Part shown: in pieces, positions 51,129 to 60,511 of the stretch
How positions within the stretch are numbered: the stretch's first letter is position 1
Layout of the letters: the number at the start of each line of letters is the position of its first letter
Assembly: GCA_947302205.1 (NCBI GenBank)
Contig: CAMYVD010000001.1
Span: 178,866-242,865, forward strand
Length of the DNA: 64,000 nt
DNA from: an uncultured Bacteroidales bacterium
GTDB lineage: Bacteria; Bacteroidota; Bacteroidia; Bacteroidales; F082
Direction: 5' to 3'
The notes under the pieces: model-generated
The model's database searches: none
Told to the model about the DNA's origin: nothing
Seen by the model: the letters and a program-made list of their open reading frames with translations, nothing else
Program-made: the position numbers and the translations under genes

Positions 51129-52265
51129 TTATCTGATTTTAGCTCCGTTAGACAACTTGCCTGCACCGTTGGTGACCACTTCGTCGCCAGCGTTCAAGCC
51201 TTCGAGAATATAATACTCCGTTCCGTCGTTGGATGGATACACTTCCTTGCAGATAATGCCTTCCACCGTGCCGTCTTGCTTGACGCGGTAGAACATCATC
51301 TGGTCTTGCAGGCGTACGGCAGCTGTCTGCGGCACGCTTAGCACATTGTCGACCGTCAAGGGGATGATGACATTGGCTGACAAGCCTGAGCGAAGCACAC
51401 CGTCGGGATTAGGGAATTCAACTTCGCAAGTCACCGTACCCGTTGCCTGGTTGACGATAGCGTTGATTTTTGTCACCACGCCTTCATGATCGTAAATGGC
51501 GCCATCCTTGAGTTTGATCTTTACTTTAGGCAACACATCCCGGAGGAGAGAGCCGTTGGGACCTTCCAAACCGTTTTTGCCGGTAGTCAGGTGATATTCC
51601 TTGACAATTTCCAACAACTGGGTTTCAGTAATGGAGAAGTAGGCGTCGACCAAATTGTTGTCGCTCACCGTGCAAAGATATATGGAGCGGGTGGCCATGT
51701 CGCCGACATCAAATTTGTTATCATCGACATATCCGGTGACAGGTGCTGTTACGGTGCAATAACCGAGGTTTGTCTTCGCTATGTTGAGCTGAGCTTCAGC
51801 CTGCATGACCGTCGCTTTAGCCGAGTTGTAGGCGTTGAGGCTGGTTTGGAGCACATAGTCGCTGATGATCTTCTTCGCATACAACTGTTGGTTCGACTCG
51901 TACTGAAGCCTTGTGGTCTCCATCGAGGCCCTGGCCACACTCAGGTTGGCTTCGGCAGACTGCACGTTGAGCTGGTACTCGGTCGGATCGATCACATAGA
52001 GCATCTGGCCTTTTTGCACCTTGGTGCCATGGGTGAAACCCTTCTTTGTTATCAAACCTTCAACTTGTGGGTAAATCTTGTTTTCCGTGGTACCGGTGGT
52101 CGTGGCTGGAAACACCATGTTATAGACTTTGGTTTCCGGTTGGAGCATCTTGGTTTCGTATTTCGCCATAGGCAACTCAAATTGTGTTTGGCTTCCGCCG
52201 CAGGAAACCATTGCGCTACAGGCCAATAGCAGCGCTGAGCAAAGTAAAAGGTACGGTTTTTTCAT
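51129..52265 (-). CDS. RND efflux periplasmic adaptor (MFP/AcrA-like) lipoprotein
   Basis: A 378-residue periplasmic adaptor joining the RND pump to the outer-membrane channel. The signal ends in a lipobox (MVSCGGSQ). A lipoyl/barrel-sandwich region (VEGLITKKGFTHGTKVQKGQ), an alpha-helical hairpin (NVQSAEANLSVARASMETTR) and the C-terminal ITVDNVLSVPQTAAVRLQ-type membrane-proximal domain follow in standard order. It is the first of the three efflux genes, yet only 17 nt below the stop of the gingipain-like gene, with no terminator between. Read-through from the protease promoter is therefore likely. Confidence 0.94.
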   Translation of the reverse strand: MKKPYLLLCSALLLACSAMVSCGGSQTQFELPMAKYETKMLQPETKVYNMVFPATTTGTTENKIYPQVEGLITKKGFTHGTKVQKGQMLYVIDPTEYQLNVQSAEANLSVARASMETTRLQYESNQQLYAKKIISDYVLQTSLNAYNSAKATVMQAEAQLNIAKTNLGYCTVTAPVTGYVDDNKFDVGDMATRSIYLCTVSDNNLVDAYFSITETQLLEIVKEYHLTTGKNGLEGPNGSLLRDVLPKVKIKLKDGAIYDHEGVVTKINAIVNQATGTVTCEVEFPNPDGVLRSGLSANVIIPLTVDNVLSVPQTAAVRLQDQMMFYRVKQDGTVEGIICKEVYPSNDGTEYYILEGLNAGDEVVTNGAGKLSNGAKIR

Positions 52266-52282
52266 AATATGACATTTTGTTG

Positions 52283-55200
52283 TTATTTAGATTCTATGAT
52301 GATCTTTTGATTCTTAACGTTTTCGCCGTTGATGAGGCGCAGCACATACACCCCCGCTGGGATTCCCGTGGTAGAGACGTGGCGCGACGCGTCTCTACTG
52401 ACGATGATGCGTCCCGTCATGTCAATCATCTGTAAGGTGCCTTCGCCGTTGACGATGAGCTGTCCGTTGCTGACGAAGGCAAAGCCGCCTTCGCTTTCGT
52501 TTCCGTCACCGTTGCTGGCGTTGAATACCAGCTTGAAACGGCTGGCATAGTCGGACACCTTGGCATCGAAACCATAGTTCGGGTTGGTCAGCAGGTCTAC
52601 GTCTGTACCAGTGAGGTTGTCAATCAGGTGCAAGTAACTGTAGGTGATCTCCTTGCTGGTGAAACTCAACGTGTATCTGCCGTCCTTTTCAGCCTTAAAG
52701 TAAACTGGGATCTCATTGGCGTTATCGGCATTGACAACGGCATAATCCTTACCTTCATGCGAGAAATAGACCTTAGAGGCCTGTGCGCTCAATTGGAACT
52801 TGCCGAGGGCTGCGCCGTTGTCGAGTCGCAGGATGGCATTGTCCAACACTGCCCCCCTGTCGTCGCAGACCACAATGTTGGTAAGAGGGATGGCCAGTCG
52901 CTCAGTTTTTCTTGTTTGAGGCTCGAAGGTGGCCGTTTGGTCAGCTGCCGTTGCTTGTACAAAGACGCCTTCCATGGCCGCGACGGGCGAACTCTCCGTC
53001 TCGGTCTTCAGAGCATTCCTCTCTTCATTCAGTCGGTAGTATGGCTGGTTCAAGGTGGCATTGCAGGCATACGGATTGCCGATAAGATTCCAACCTGCAA
53101 ACGCGGTGTTGGGAGTATAATCCAAGGCGACCTCTCCAGAACCGCTGTAAGGCTCTCCTGTGAAAGTGAGGGTCACATCGTTCTTTTGGGCATAGAGGTA
53201 ACCCTTGCCGCTGACGAGGCTGAAGCCGCCGTCCTGCTTATAGTTGCGCCATTCGTTTGCTTGAGCCTGGTCGAAACTGTAAAGGTCATAATTCTCAGCG
53301 TTCTCACCAGTAAGGATCATGCCTTCAATCTCTGCTGGATTGACCGTGCCTACAGGCGTGGCAATGAAGTAATAGCCACCGTCAGCTTCGCCATAGCCCG
53401 TAATGACCTGGTTGAAGGTTTGCGACGATGAGATGCCAAGAAGGATGTGATTCTTCACCGACAAGACATCGTTTGGATTTTGCCAAGTAGAAGTAATAGG
53501 AGCAGTCGGAGGTGACATCGGGTTGAGATTATTGTAAGTATACGCATATATGGCTTGATTTGAACTTGTATTGTAGACAGAGCAAGACATATAAGGTGAA
53601 CTGTTATTGCCCGAATTGTCATCGGCCACAAGGACGAGATTGGAAATGCCATCATATTCGAATGGAGTGTCAAAAACGACGAAAGTCCAAACATTGGAGG
53701 CCAAAGTGACGCTGCCGCTGAACACCTTGTCGGATGCTGCCATCGTAATCCAATCAACATTGTCACTGAAAGACGACTTCTCTGTTGTGGCTAAATAGAA
53801 ATCATACGTACGGGTTCGCTCTGCCCCTTCGTTGTAGAATGCAATACAGGAGATGGTTCCCGCTGTGCCGATTTCTTCGGAAGTGTAAATTTGTTGAGTT
53901 AAGGCATAATTGTAATAGCCATAGCTAGGTAAAAAGTTATTGGTCGTTTCTCCTGTACCTATTTCCGTAGCTTCAACGAAAGTAGCCGCAAGATTCCTAT
54001 CGTTAAGAGCCACAAAACTAATTTCTGAATCATACGAGATCATTACATCGTTCTCGGTCCAACCGATGAAGAAGTAGCCTGTATTGGCCGTAGCTGTGAG
54101 CGTGCAGGGGTCCCCATAGGTGTACACACCGCCACCTGTCACCGTACCTCCCTGGGTGGGACTGGCACTCGCCACAATGTTGATGGGATCCGTTGATGGA
54201 GCCGATTTGGTGATACGGAGTTGGTTTTTCACATTCTGAATCGTCCCATAGTAAGTCGATGTATTCAACGGGTCATAGTCCGTGCTTTCGCTCCAAACAC
54301 GGATGGCTTGGTTGGCAGCATCAAACACACGGCATTGCATGCCACCACTAGTTGTGGTGGTATGGTCGTCAGCAACAAGTACCACATTGGATGTGCCGTC
54401 GTAGAAGAAAGGCGGATTCAGGGTGATGACCGTCCAGTCATTGGCTACCATGGTGACTTCTCCACTAAACACCTTGTCGGAAGCGGAAATGGTTTCCCAA
54501 TCGTAATGCCCGGTGAAAGCGGTTTTCGACGTGTTTTTCATGTAGAAGTCGTAATGACGTGTCTTTACCGTGCCGCCATTATAGAACGCAACGCTGGTGA
54601 CCACGCCCGCATCGCCAAATTCCTCGGAGGTATAGATTTGTTCAGAAAGGGTGTTTTTGTAAATGCTTTTACTCGGAAGGTTTTCATCTGTCGCATCGCC
54701 TCCGACGCCAATCTCGACACCCTCAACAAAGTTGGCCACCAGTTCAACATCGGTCACCACACTGAAAGAATAGGAAACATTATTCGAAACCACATCGCCA
54801 TTAAGCGTCCAGTTGGTGAAGAGATAGCCTGCGGCAGGATTGACAGTCACGGTGCAGCTCGCACCATAATGGAACTCTCCGCTGCCTATGACTGTGCCAT
54901 GTGCATCATCATCGGGAATGGCGTTGACGAAGAAGGTTTGGTAAACCATGGCGCAGTCGCAGTCAAACTCATAGAGCACACCTGAAGCCGGGGTGCCATT
55001 CGTTTGATATACCAACATGTCTCCTTCGTATTTCACGACAAACGAACATTCACTGGCCATACTCGCCGAATGCCAGGTCAAGGTGACATGAACACCGTGA
55101 CCGATTTCCAACTCATAGAAGGCGCCTCCGCCCTTTTCTATGGTCAGCTCTTGGGTTTCGCTCCCATCGTCAAAGGAAACAATCAACTTGTTTCCATTCC

Positions 55201-57958
55201 ATCCGTCACCGTAGGAGTCGCTCAGTTCGAAAACCACGTGACAGGAATTCTTCAAAGTCTCATTGCCTTGCGCCGAGAGTCCGCCATCAGCCGTCATGGT
55301 GAAAGCAACCGGTAATTGTTCATTCTCAGGACAATCGGTTGCAACAATGGCCGTGAATCGGCAAATCACATCATGGTCAACAGCAACAGTACCCACGTTG
55401 ACTGATGGATTGACAATGCTGATATGGCTGCTGGGAGAACTCATCGTGACCACGGCATTGGTGGCTTGGTGGTGGCCCTTGTTCCTGAACTTGGTGATCA
55501 GGGTAATCGTATCCCCTGGGATAAAGCTACCGTCCCACTTCATGCTCTGATAGGCAAGCACCGCCTCGTTGGCAGTGACAACGATATTGCCTTCCCATCG
55601 GTGCTCTCCATTGACTGCGGCATAATGGATGGTCACTTCTCTGCCATCGGTCACACCTGGAACAATGCGGAATTGGAAACCGCTTACGATCGTCATTGAC
55701 TCTGAGGCCAAAGCCTCAAAGGTATTGCTGTCATTGACAATGACGACATCGTCGTCAGTAGAAGTCAATGTGACCGTGGTGATGCCCTCGGTGGCCTCAG
55801 TGCCCGTATTCTTGAAGACGATACTCATGTCAATGGTGTCGCCGACATGGGCGATGGTTGGGGTAAAGCTATCAACCGAAAGATAAGGACCTGCAACAAC
55901 AGAGGAAGGAATGGTGACAATATAAGGAATGCGTTGGGGAGCGGTAACGCAAATGGTGACATTGCAGCTTGAATGGACAGGAGTAACAGGTACGTATGCC
56001 CTACCCGATTCATCCACAAGCGCGGTACCAATAAGCTCGCCCTCTACGCTAATAGCCACGTAGGATCCAGGAACGGCATTCACCTCAAAGGATTCCCAAC
56101 CTATGGGAAAGACGTTCATGTGGCTCACGTTGTTGGCCGTAGGCTGTACACGATAAGGCATGATGGAACCATCGCCCAGCACATGATAGCCTTCCCAATA
56201 ATACTGGGGGTTGCAATGGACGCTGTAGCCAAGAGCCCTGGCCGCGTTGCCCGCAAGGTTGCCGGCATAAAGGATGGCGCAAACGGTGTTGTAGGCATCA
56301 TTCCTCCAGATGGCATCATAACTGCCCATAGTGGTTTGTTCGAAGGTCGGCATAATGCCGAGAGGGTCTGTCGAGAGGTTCGTGTTAACAGTCGTGGCAC
56401 CCACACCAAAATAATAGTCGTTATACCAGGTGGTGGGAGGGCAGGAACCAATATAAGCGTAGGCACCCTTGTTCGCGGATCGTGTCAGCACTTCTCCGTA
56501 ACAGGGGGATTCATTATAGCCCCAGTTTCCGGTTCTGCAACAGTTTCCCATAGCGAGGAAATACTTGTGCTCGTTGGTCAGATTGTTGACATCGTCAACG
56601 GAAAAAAGCGGGTCTAACCAGGCTGTCTCGCTACCATGGGCTGTGTAGTTGGCGAAGCCTACACCAGAGTTCAGATACGTGTAACAATCGTCAAAGATGC
56701 CGTGACTGAACTCATAGACGTTGTTAAAGCCGTGTTCTGTATTGTAGTAATAGTTGGTGGCATACCAAACGGTAGGACGGCCAACGATAACGTCCCAACC
56801 CGTATTGTCGTAACCGGCCACAAAAAGTGCATTGTTCAAATAGCTCGGGTCAGGCATGGTGTATTGTTCATATTCCATGCCTTTGTTGAGCATAGCCGTC
56901 ATTTCATTAACGGTCTCGGCAGACAAACGGCTGTGGAACATGTCGGGGAACTGGTCCCCGTCAACGCTGGAGTAGTTAAGGTCGGTAACAAAACCCGTCT
57001 TGATTCCAATGCCCGAATTCACCACCTGGGCTTGGTCGCCCATAATCATCAGGAATGTCGGCGCGTCTTGCTCGTATTTTTCTTGAATGAAGTTCTGGAT
57101 TTCCTCAGCGGTGGTACCAATAACGTCGGTATAATTCACATCCACATAGATACCTTTCAAGGTCTTCCATGCCACCCAATCCTGAATGCAGCTCTCGAAC
57201 ATGCGGTTGGCAATGACCAGCATCTTCACGGGAGCGGCCCACAGGTCGGGATGGTCTTCGTAAACCCCTCTGACGGCACGGCCGTTGAACAACAGGTCGT
57301 AAACGCCCATGAAATAAGGGCTGTAAGTCTTCACCAGCAAATCTTCCGTGGTTTTGGAATCGGCACCGTCGAAACAGACCTCCACTTCGATGTCGTTGAA
57401 CACACGAATCCTGTTGTTGACAGGGTCGTAGCTGACCGGCTCAATGCTCATCTGTCCCACCCGGACACCACGCATGACGCCTTCCACTTCAACGCGAGCC
57501 ATCGGTTCCAAACGGAGTCCAGGAGTCTGATAAGCAGTTTCGTTATAGACAAAAGGAACGTTTTCAGGTTGCTCGTCCTTCCAGGCCTCAGGTTGACGGG
57601 GCGACAAGGTATGAATGCCGTAATCCTCAAGATCGTAATCCGTTGCGGAATAATGCGTCACACGAATAGTAGGCGTGGTGCCAAAAGGAATGGCGATCAG
57701 TTGGTTCACCACTGGAATCAGGGGGTCGCCTTCGTTGCCGCCGACGACAGTGTTGGGCATGGTGAGCGTTGAGAATACGCCCCGTTCGCTTTGCATTTCA
57801 TGAGCCTCAAGACCCGAAAACGAAAACGTGGCTTTTAAACTCGTCATGTCGCTTTTCACGCATTCGGCTTTGTCGGCCGATCGGAACTTGATATTATGTT
57901 GAGCCATTACGCTCATACTGAGCATGATGGAAAGAAGTGCGATCAAATATCTTTTCAT
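52283..57958 (-). CDS. Giant gingipain-like C25 cysteine peptidase with duplicated adhesin-like modules and T9SS sorting domain
   Basis: A 1891-residue secreted protease. A signal peptide (MKRYLIALLSIMLSMSVMAQ) and C25 propeptide (to about residue 235) precede the catalytic domain, with His441 in GFANYTAHGSETAWLDP and the probable nucleophile Cys474 in AMGNCCRTGNWGYNESPC. Ig-like domains, a DSYGDGWNGNKL module and two tandem adhesin-like modules (each with LSEQIYTSEEFG/LTQQIYTSEEIG and VTSVAFYNGG/ISCIAFYNEG) follow. A type A sorting domain ends the protein. T9SS should place it on the surface. The sorting domain contains an unusual palindrome-encoded insert (residues SRDASRHVST). Confidence 0.93.
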   Translation of the reverse strand: MKRYLIALLSIMLSMSVMAQHNIKFRSADKAECVKSDMTSLKATFSFSGLEAHEMQSERGVFSTLTMPNTVVGGNEGDPLIPVVNQLIAIPFGTTPTIRVTHYSATDYDLEDYGIHTLSPRQPEAWKDEQPENVPFVYNETAYQTPGLRLEPMARVEVEGVMRGVRVGQMSIEPVSYDPVNNRIRVFNDIEVEVCFDGADSKTTEDLLVKTYSPYFMGVYDLLFNGRAVRGVYEDHPDLWAAPVKMLVIANRMFESCIQDWVAWKTLKGIYVDVNYTDVIGTTAEEIQNFIQEKYEQDAPTFLMIMGDQAQVVNSGIGIKTGFVTDLNYSSVDGDQFPDMFHSRLSAETVNEMTAMLNKGMEYEQYTMPDPSYLNNALFVAGYDNTGWDVIVGRPTVWYATNYYYNTEHGFNNVYEFSHGIFDDCYTYLNSGVGFANYTAHGSETAWLDPLFSVDDVNNLTNEHKYFLAMGNCCRTGNWGYNESPCYGEVLTRSANKGAYAYIGSCPPTTWYNDYYFGVGATTVNTNLSTDPLGIMPTFEQTTMGSYDAIWRNDAYNTVCAILYAGNLAGNAARALGYSVHCNPQYYWEGYHVLGDGSIMPYRVQPTANNVSHMNVFPIGWESFEVNAVPGSYVAISVEGELIGTALVDESGRAYVPVTPVHSSCNVTICVTAPQRIPYIVTIPSSVVAGPYLSVDSFTPTIAHVGDTIDMSIVFKNTGTEATEGITTVTLTSTDDDVVIVNDSNTFEALASESMTIVSGFQFRIVPGVTDGREVTIHYAAVNGEHRWEGNIVVTANEAVLAYQSMKWDGSFIPGDTITLITKFRNKGHHQATNAVVTMSSPSSHISIVNPSVNVGTVAVDHDVICRFTAIVATDCPENEQLPVAFTMTADGGLSAQGNETLKNSCHVVFELSDSYGDGWNGNKLIVSFDDGSETQELTIEKGGGAFYELEIGHGVHVTLTWHSASMASECSFVVKYEGDMLVYQTNGTPASGVLYEFDCDCAMVYQTFFVNAIPDDDAHGTVIGSGEFHYGASCTVTVNPAAGYLFTNWTLNGDVVSNNVSYSFSVVTDVELVANFVEGVEIGVGGDATDENLPSKSIYKNTLSEQIYTSEEFGDAGVVTSVAFYNGGTVKTRHYDFYMKNTSKTAFTGHYDWETISASDKVFSGEVTMVANDWTVITLNPPFFYDGTSNVVLVADDHTTTTSGGMQCRVFDAANQAIRVWSESTDYDPLNTSTYYGTIQNVKNQLRITKSAPSTDPINIVASASPTQGGTVTGGGVYTYGDPCTLTATANTGYFFIGWTENDVMISYDSEISFVALNDRNLAATFVEATEIGTGETTNNFLPSYGYYNYALTQQIYTSEEIGTAGTISCIAFYNEGAERTRTYDFYLATTEKSSFSDNVDWITMAASDKVFSGSVTLASNVWTFVVFDTPFEYDGISNLVLVADDNSGNNSSPYMSCSVYNTSSNQAIYAYTYNNLNPMSPPTAPITSTWQNPNDVLSVKNHILLGISSSQTFNQVITGYGEADGGYYFIATPVGTVNPAEIEGMILTGENAENYDLYSFDQAQANEWRNYKQDGGFSLVSGKGYLYAQKNDVTLTFTGEPYSGSGEVALDYTPNTAFAGWNLIGNPYACNATLNQPYYRLNEERNALKTETESSPVAAMEGVFVQATAADQTATFEPQTRKTERLAIPLTNIVVCDDRGAVLDNAILRLDNGAALGKFQLSAQASKVYFSHEGKDYAVVNADNANEIPVYFKAEKDGRYTLSFTSKEITYSYLHLIDNLTGTDVDLLTNPNYGFDAKVSDYASRFKLVFNASNGDGNESEGGFAFVSNGQLIVNGEGTLQMIDMTGRIIVSRDASRHVSTTGIPAGVYVLRLINGENVKNQKIIIESK
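52371..52398. repeat. REP-like palindrome inside the sorting-domain coding sequence
   Basis: GTAGAGACG at 52371-52379 and CGTCTCTAC at 52390-52398 form inverted arms around a GC-rich centre. The element keeps the reading frame and encodes SRDASRHVST. Its outer bases and its CGCGTCTCTAC end match the CGCGTCCCTAC end of the element at 19874-19897. Confidence 0.7.
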
Positions 57959-58093
57959 TATAGTGGCAGTTTCAACTTGAATTTTTTGAAAATAAGTGGC
58001 AAATATGGCAAAAAAATCTGAAACTACCAATTATAAATAGAAAATTAACAAATAAAAGAAACAGAAATGACGACCAAGATCAGGAAAAGACAA

Positions 58094-59437
58094 TTACAGA
58101 AAATAAGCAAGATAAGCCGGAAGATATTTCAAGTTGACGTCTTTGAAATAATCTTTCGTATAGACGAGATAGCGGTCATTTGCTATACGAGAAGAGAACT
58201 TCAGGCAGAACTCGTCCATCGAAACATGCGTCTTGTAGCTGGACGACTTCACTTCAACAGGAACGATCTTCGTGCCTCTCGACAATAGGAAGTCGATTTC
58301 GTAATTGTGTTTGCCACTTGGGGTAGGCCAGGTGTGGTAGAACAACTTGTTGCCCGAACATACAAGCATCTGAGCCACGATGTTTTCGTATAGATAGCCG
58401 AGGTTGGATGACAATTTGTCGTTTAGGAGTTTGTTGTAAAGGATGTTTTCAGTAAAGTCTTTGTCCCTGAAAGCAAGTGTAACAAACAAGCCCGTATCGC
58501 CGACAAACATCTTATATTGGCTCAAGTCTTCGTAGGCTGACATCCCCACATTGGGGTCATCGCAGTGATGCGAAATGTTGACCGTTTTCGATTTCTCCAT
58601 TTTAGAAATAATCTCAATGCAATCTTCAGTCTTTGCTCCAGCAATGACTCTTGAGATTTGGTATCGGGAGGCGTTGCTGTTTAGCTCGGCTGGTATGGCG
58701 GCGAAAATACGTGCGGCCTTTCCTGTAGGGTCGATCTTGCCGAAGTCTTCGTCGTAAATGTTCAAAACCAAACGCTTGGCTTGGTCAACAGCTTCGAAAT
58801 TGTTGGTGTCGAGATAGGCATTCACGGCTTGGGGCATGCCGCCGACAAGCATATATAAACGGAAATCACGCATCAGTTTACGGTGCGCTTCCTTCAACGG
58901 CTGTGGGTGTTCCCACACGCTGCGGAGCAACGGGATGGTGGCTGTATCGCCCAACGCCCAGCGGAACTCCTCGTAATCCATTGGATACATATCGATGCGC
59001 TCTTCTTCGCTGGGGATCAGGATGTTTTCAGTGTTCTTGCGAATGGAAATCAGGGAGCCTGTTTCGATATAGTCGTAGCGATGGTCGCCGACAAACGATT
59101 TGATTGCTTGGCGAGCCTTGGGCTGGAATTGCACCTCGTCGAAAATAATAAGCGAATTACGCTCTTTCAACTGGACGTTATAGATAAGTTGGAGCCTGAG
59201 AAAGATGTAATTGAGGTCCGATACGTCTTCGAACAGATTCTTGACTTCCAAAGAGCATTTGGTGAAGTCGATAAGTATATAGGAGGCATACTCGCGTCGG
59301 GCGAACTCTTCAACGATAGTGGATTTGCCGATGCGTCGTGCACCTTGCACCAAAAGGGCCGACTTCCCGTTGCTTGTTACTTTCCATTGCAGCAGACGAT
59401 CATAGATCTTACGTTTGAATATTCTTTCAACTTCCAT
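58094..59437 (-). CDS. AAA_14/DUF4143 ATP-binding protein (second copy in window)
   Basis: A 447-residue ATPase: Walker A ALLVQGARRIGKSTIVEEFA near residue 27, Walker B LIIFDEVQFQPKARQAI near residue 97, then LYMLVGGMPQAVNAYLD and KMFVGDTGLFVTLAF of DUF4143, and the nuclease-like YEIDFLLSRGTKIVPVEVKS. It shares the family of the gene at 18385-19749, but the sequences are clearly diverged, so this is not a recent duplication. A -7 box lies 20 nt upstream (59457-59464) and 33-nt periodic repeats lie beyond it. Function unknown. Confidence 0.85.
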   Translation of the reverse strand: MEVERIFKRKIYDRLLQWKVTSNGKSALLVQGARRIGKSTIVEEFARREYASYILIDFTKCSLEVKNLFEDVSDLNYIFLRLQLIYNVQLKERNSLIIFDEVQFQPKARQAIKSFVGDHRYDYIETGSLISIRKNTENILIPSEEERIDMYPMDYEEFRWALGDTATIPLLRSVWEHPQPLKEAHRKLMRDFRLYMLVGGMPQAVNAYLDTNNFEAVDQAKRLVLNIYDEDFGKIDPTGKAARIFAAIPAELNSNASRYQISRVIAGAKTEDCIEIISKMEKSKTVNISHHCDDPNVGMSAYEDLSQYKMFVGDTGLFVTLAFRDKDFTENILYNKLLNDKLSSNLGYLYENIVAQMLVCSGNKLFYHTWPTPSGKHNYEIDFLLSRGTKIVPVEVKSSSYKTHVSMDEFCLKFSSRIANDRYLVYTKDYFKDVNLKYLPAYLAYFL

Positions 59438-59456
59438 TGTTTATAAGATTTTTATG

Positions 59457-59464
59457 CAAAAATA
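59457..59464 (-). promoter_or_regulatory. -7 promoter box (TATTTTTG) for the second DUF4143 gene
   Basis: On the minus strand this reads TATTTTTG, 20 nt before the start at 59437. Confidence 0.5.
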
Positions 59465-59480
59465 CTAATTATTTCTTTTC

Positions 59481-59555
59481 CTCAAAATTTTTTACCCCAT
59501 TTTCCCCAATATTCTCAAAATTTTTTACCTTATTTTTCCCGATATTCTCAAAATG
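59481..59555 (-). repeat. 33-nt periodic repeats upstream of the second DUF4143 gene
   Basis: CTCAAAATTTTTTACC begins at 59481 and 59514, with a third partial copy (CTCAAAAT) at 59547, each exactly 33 nt apart. The spacers are also similar (CCCCAATATT and CCCGATATT). On the minus strand each unit reads GGTAAAAAATTTTGAG, upstream of the promoter box. The remaining stretch up to 59840 has no gene. It contains GTTCGA/TCGAAC inverted words near 59573-59602 and a run of near-palindromic GAAACG/CGTTTC words at 59715-59785. Confidence 0.7.
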
Positions 59556-59840
59556 TTGTGGCCGATGAACATGGGTTCGAGTGCCCTCGAACATAGGGTT
59601 CGTTTGGCGATGCTTTTAGTGTGACAACCGTTTTAGGAATAACACACCAAAACTGTCAACCAAAATCAGTACATAGCAGCGTCCCAGTTCCAGTTGTTTC
59701 AGTTAAAAAAAAGAAGTGTCAGTTTCAGCGTTTCGCGTTTCAGTTTCCTTGGTTGAAACGCCTGAAACGCTGAAACGTTTCATGTCGAATCCACGCTCTT
59801 TTTCATCAATTGAGACTGAGATTTGAGACTGCGAATCACA

Positions 59841-60161
59841 CTACCAAAGTGCCACGCGACCAAAAGATCCAAGATCAAGAAAGGCTGATGGTACGCCAAG
59901 AGCTTTAAACGCTCTAATAATGGTGGAATATGCGATGCCGTGACCGTTTTCCAACTTTGATATTTGGGCGCGTTGCACCCCCATTCTTTGTCCCAACTCC
60001 TCTTGGGTTAAACCTTGCTTCTTGCGGGTCTCCCTGATGGCTTCACCAATAAGATACTCTTGGGCTTCAGCAGCCACTTGCGCTTCAAATTCATCTCTTT
60101 CTGGTGTGCCTGCTTTGCCGATATACTTCTCAAGCACTTGCTCGTGGCTAGTGGTTTTCAT
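59841..60161 (-). CDS. HigA-like XRE-family antitoxin
   Basis: A protein of about 106 residues with a C-terminal helix-turn-helix: GLTQEELGQRMGVQRAQISKLENG. It would neutralise the toxin encoded just upstream and repress their shared promoter. I start at the Met in MKTTSHEQVLEKY (60161), which overlaps the toxin stop by 14 nt and has a purine-rich AAGAGA before it. Longer starts at 60188 and 60206 are possible. The toxin-first order is that of higBA. Confidence 0.8.
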   Translation of the reverse strand: MKTTSHEQVLEKYIGKAGTPERDEFEAQVAAEAQEYLIGEAIRETRKKQGLTQEELGQRMGVQRAQISKLENGHGIAYSTIIRAFKALGVPSAFLDLGSFGRVALW

Positions 60162-60495
60162 TTCTCTTTTGTGTTTTGTAGTACTCATTTCTAATCTGTT
60201 CTGCATGGGTTATTTCTTTTTTGGGCGTTTTCTTTGTCTTTTTATCGAATCCATGTGTGGCTACTATCAACGATTGTCTTGTTTTGTCCCAAAACGAGAG
60301 CAATCTATACTGACAGCCTTCATATTCTGCCCGAAACTCCCAGATTCCTGAATCGCTCAATTTCTTGAAGAGTTGGTCGTCCATCACTCCAATACTAACC
60401 AAACTGACATTATACAGCATCTTTTTTCTTGCTTTTTCAGGCATTACATCAATATAAGAAAGGGCCTCGTCCAAATATTCGATGTTGATTTTCAT
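60148..60495 (-). CDS. HigB/RelE-superfamily toxin (Gp49-like)
   Basis: A protein of about 115 residues starting MKINIEYLDEALSYID. The core of the phage-derived Gp49/HigB family is present: LFKKLSDSGIWEFRAEYEGC, then QYRLLSFWDKTRQSLIVATHGF and a lysine-rich DKKTKKTPKKEITHAEQIR tail with the conserved F-x-K-K-T. Members of this family usually cleave mRNA at the ribosome. The start at 60495 is four codons below the first Met of the frame and fits the -7 box at 60512-60519. It overlaps the antitoxin gene. Confidence 0.85.
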   Translation of the reverse strand: MKINIEYLDEALSYIDVMPEKARKKMLYNVSLVSIGVMDDQLFKKLSDSGIWEFRAEYEGCQYRLLSFWDKTRQSLIVATHGFDKKTKKTPKKEITHAEQIRNEYYKTQKRNENH

Positions 60496-60511
60496 TACTT
60501 CTATCAATTTG

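Noticed and set aside
59481..59555. A short CRISPR array (three 33-nt periodic repeats).
   Set aside because: The spacers are as similar as the repeats, only two full copies exist, and no cas gene is present. It is better read as an upstream regulatory repeat.
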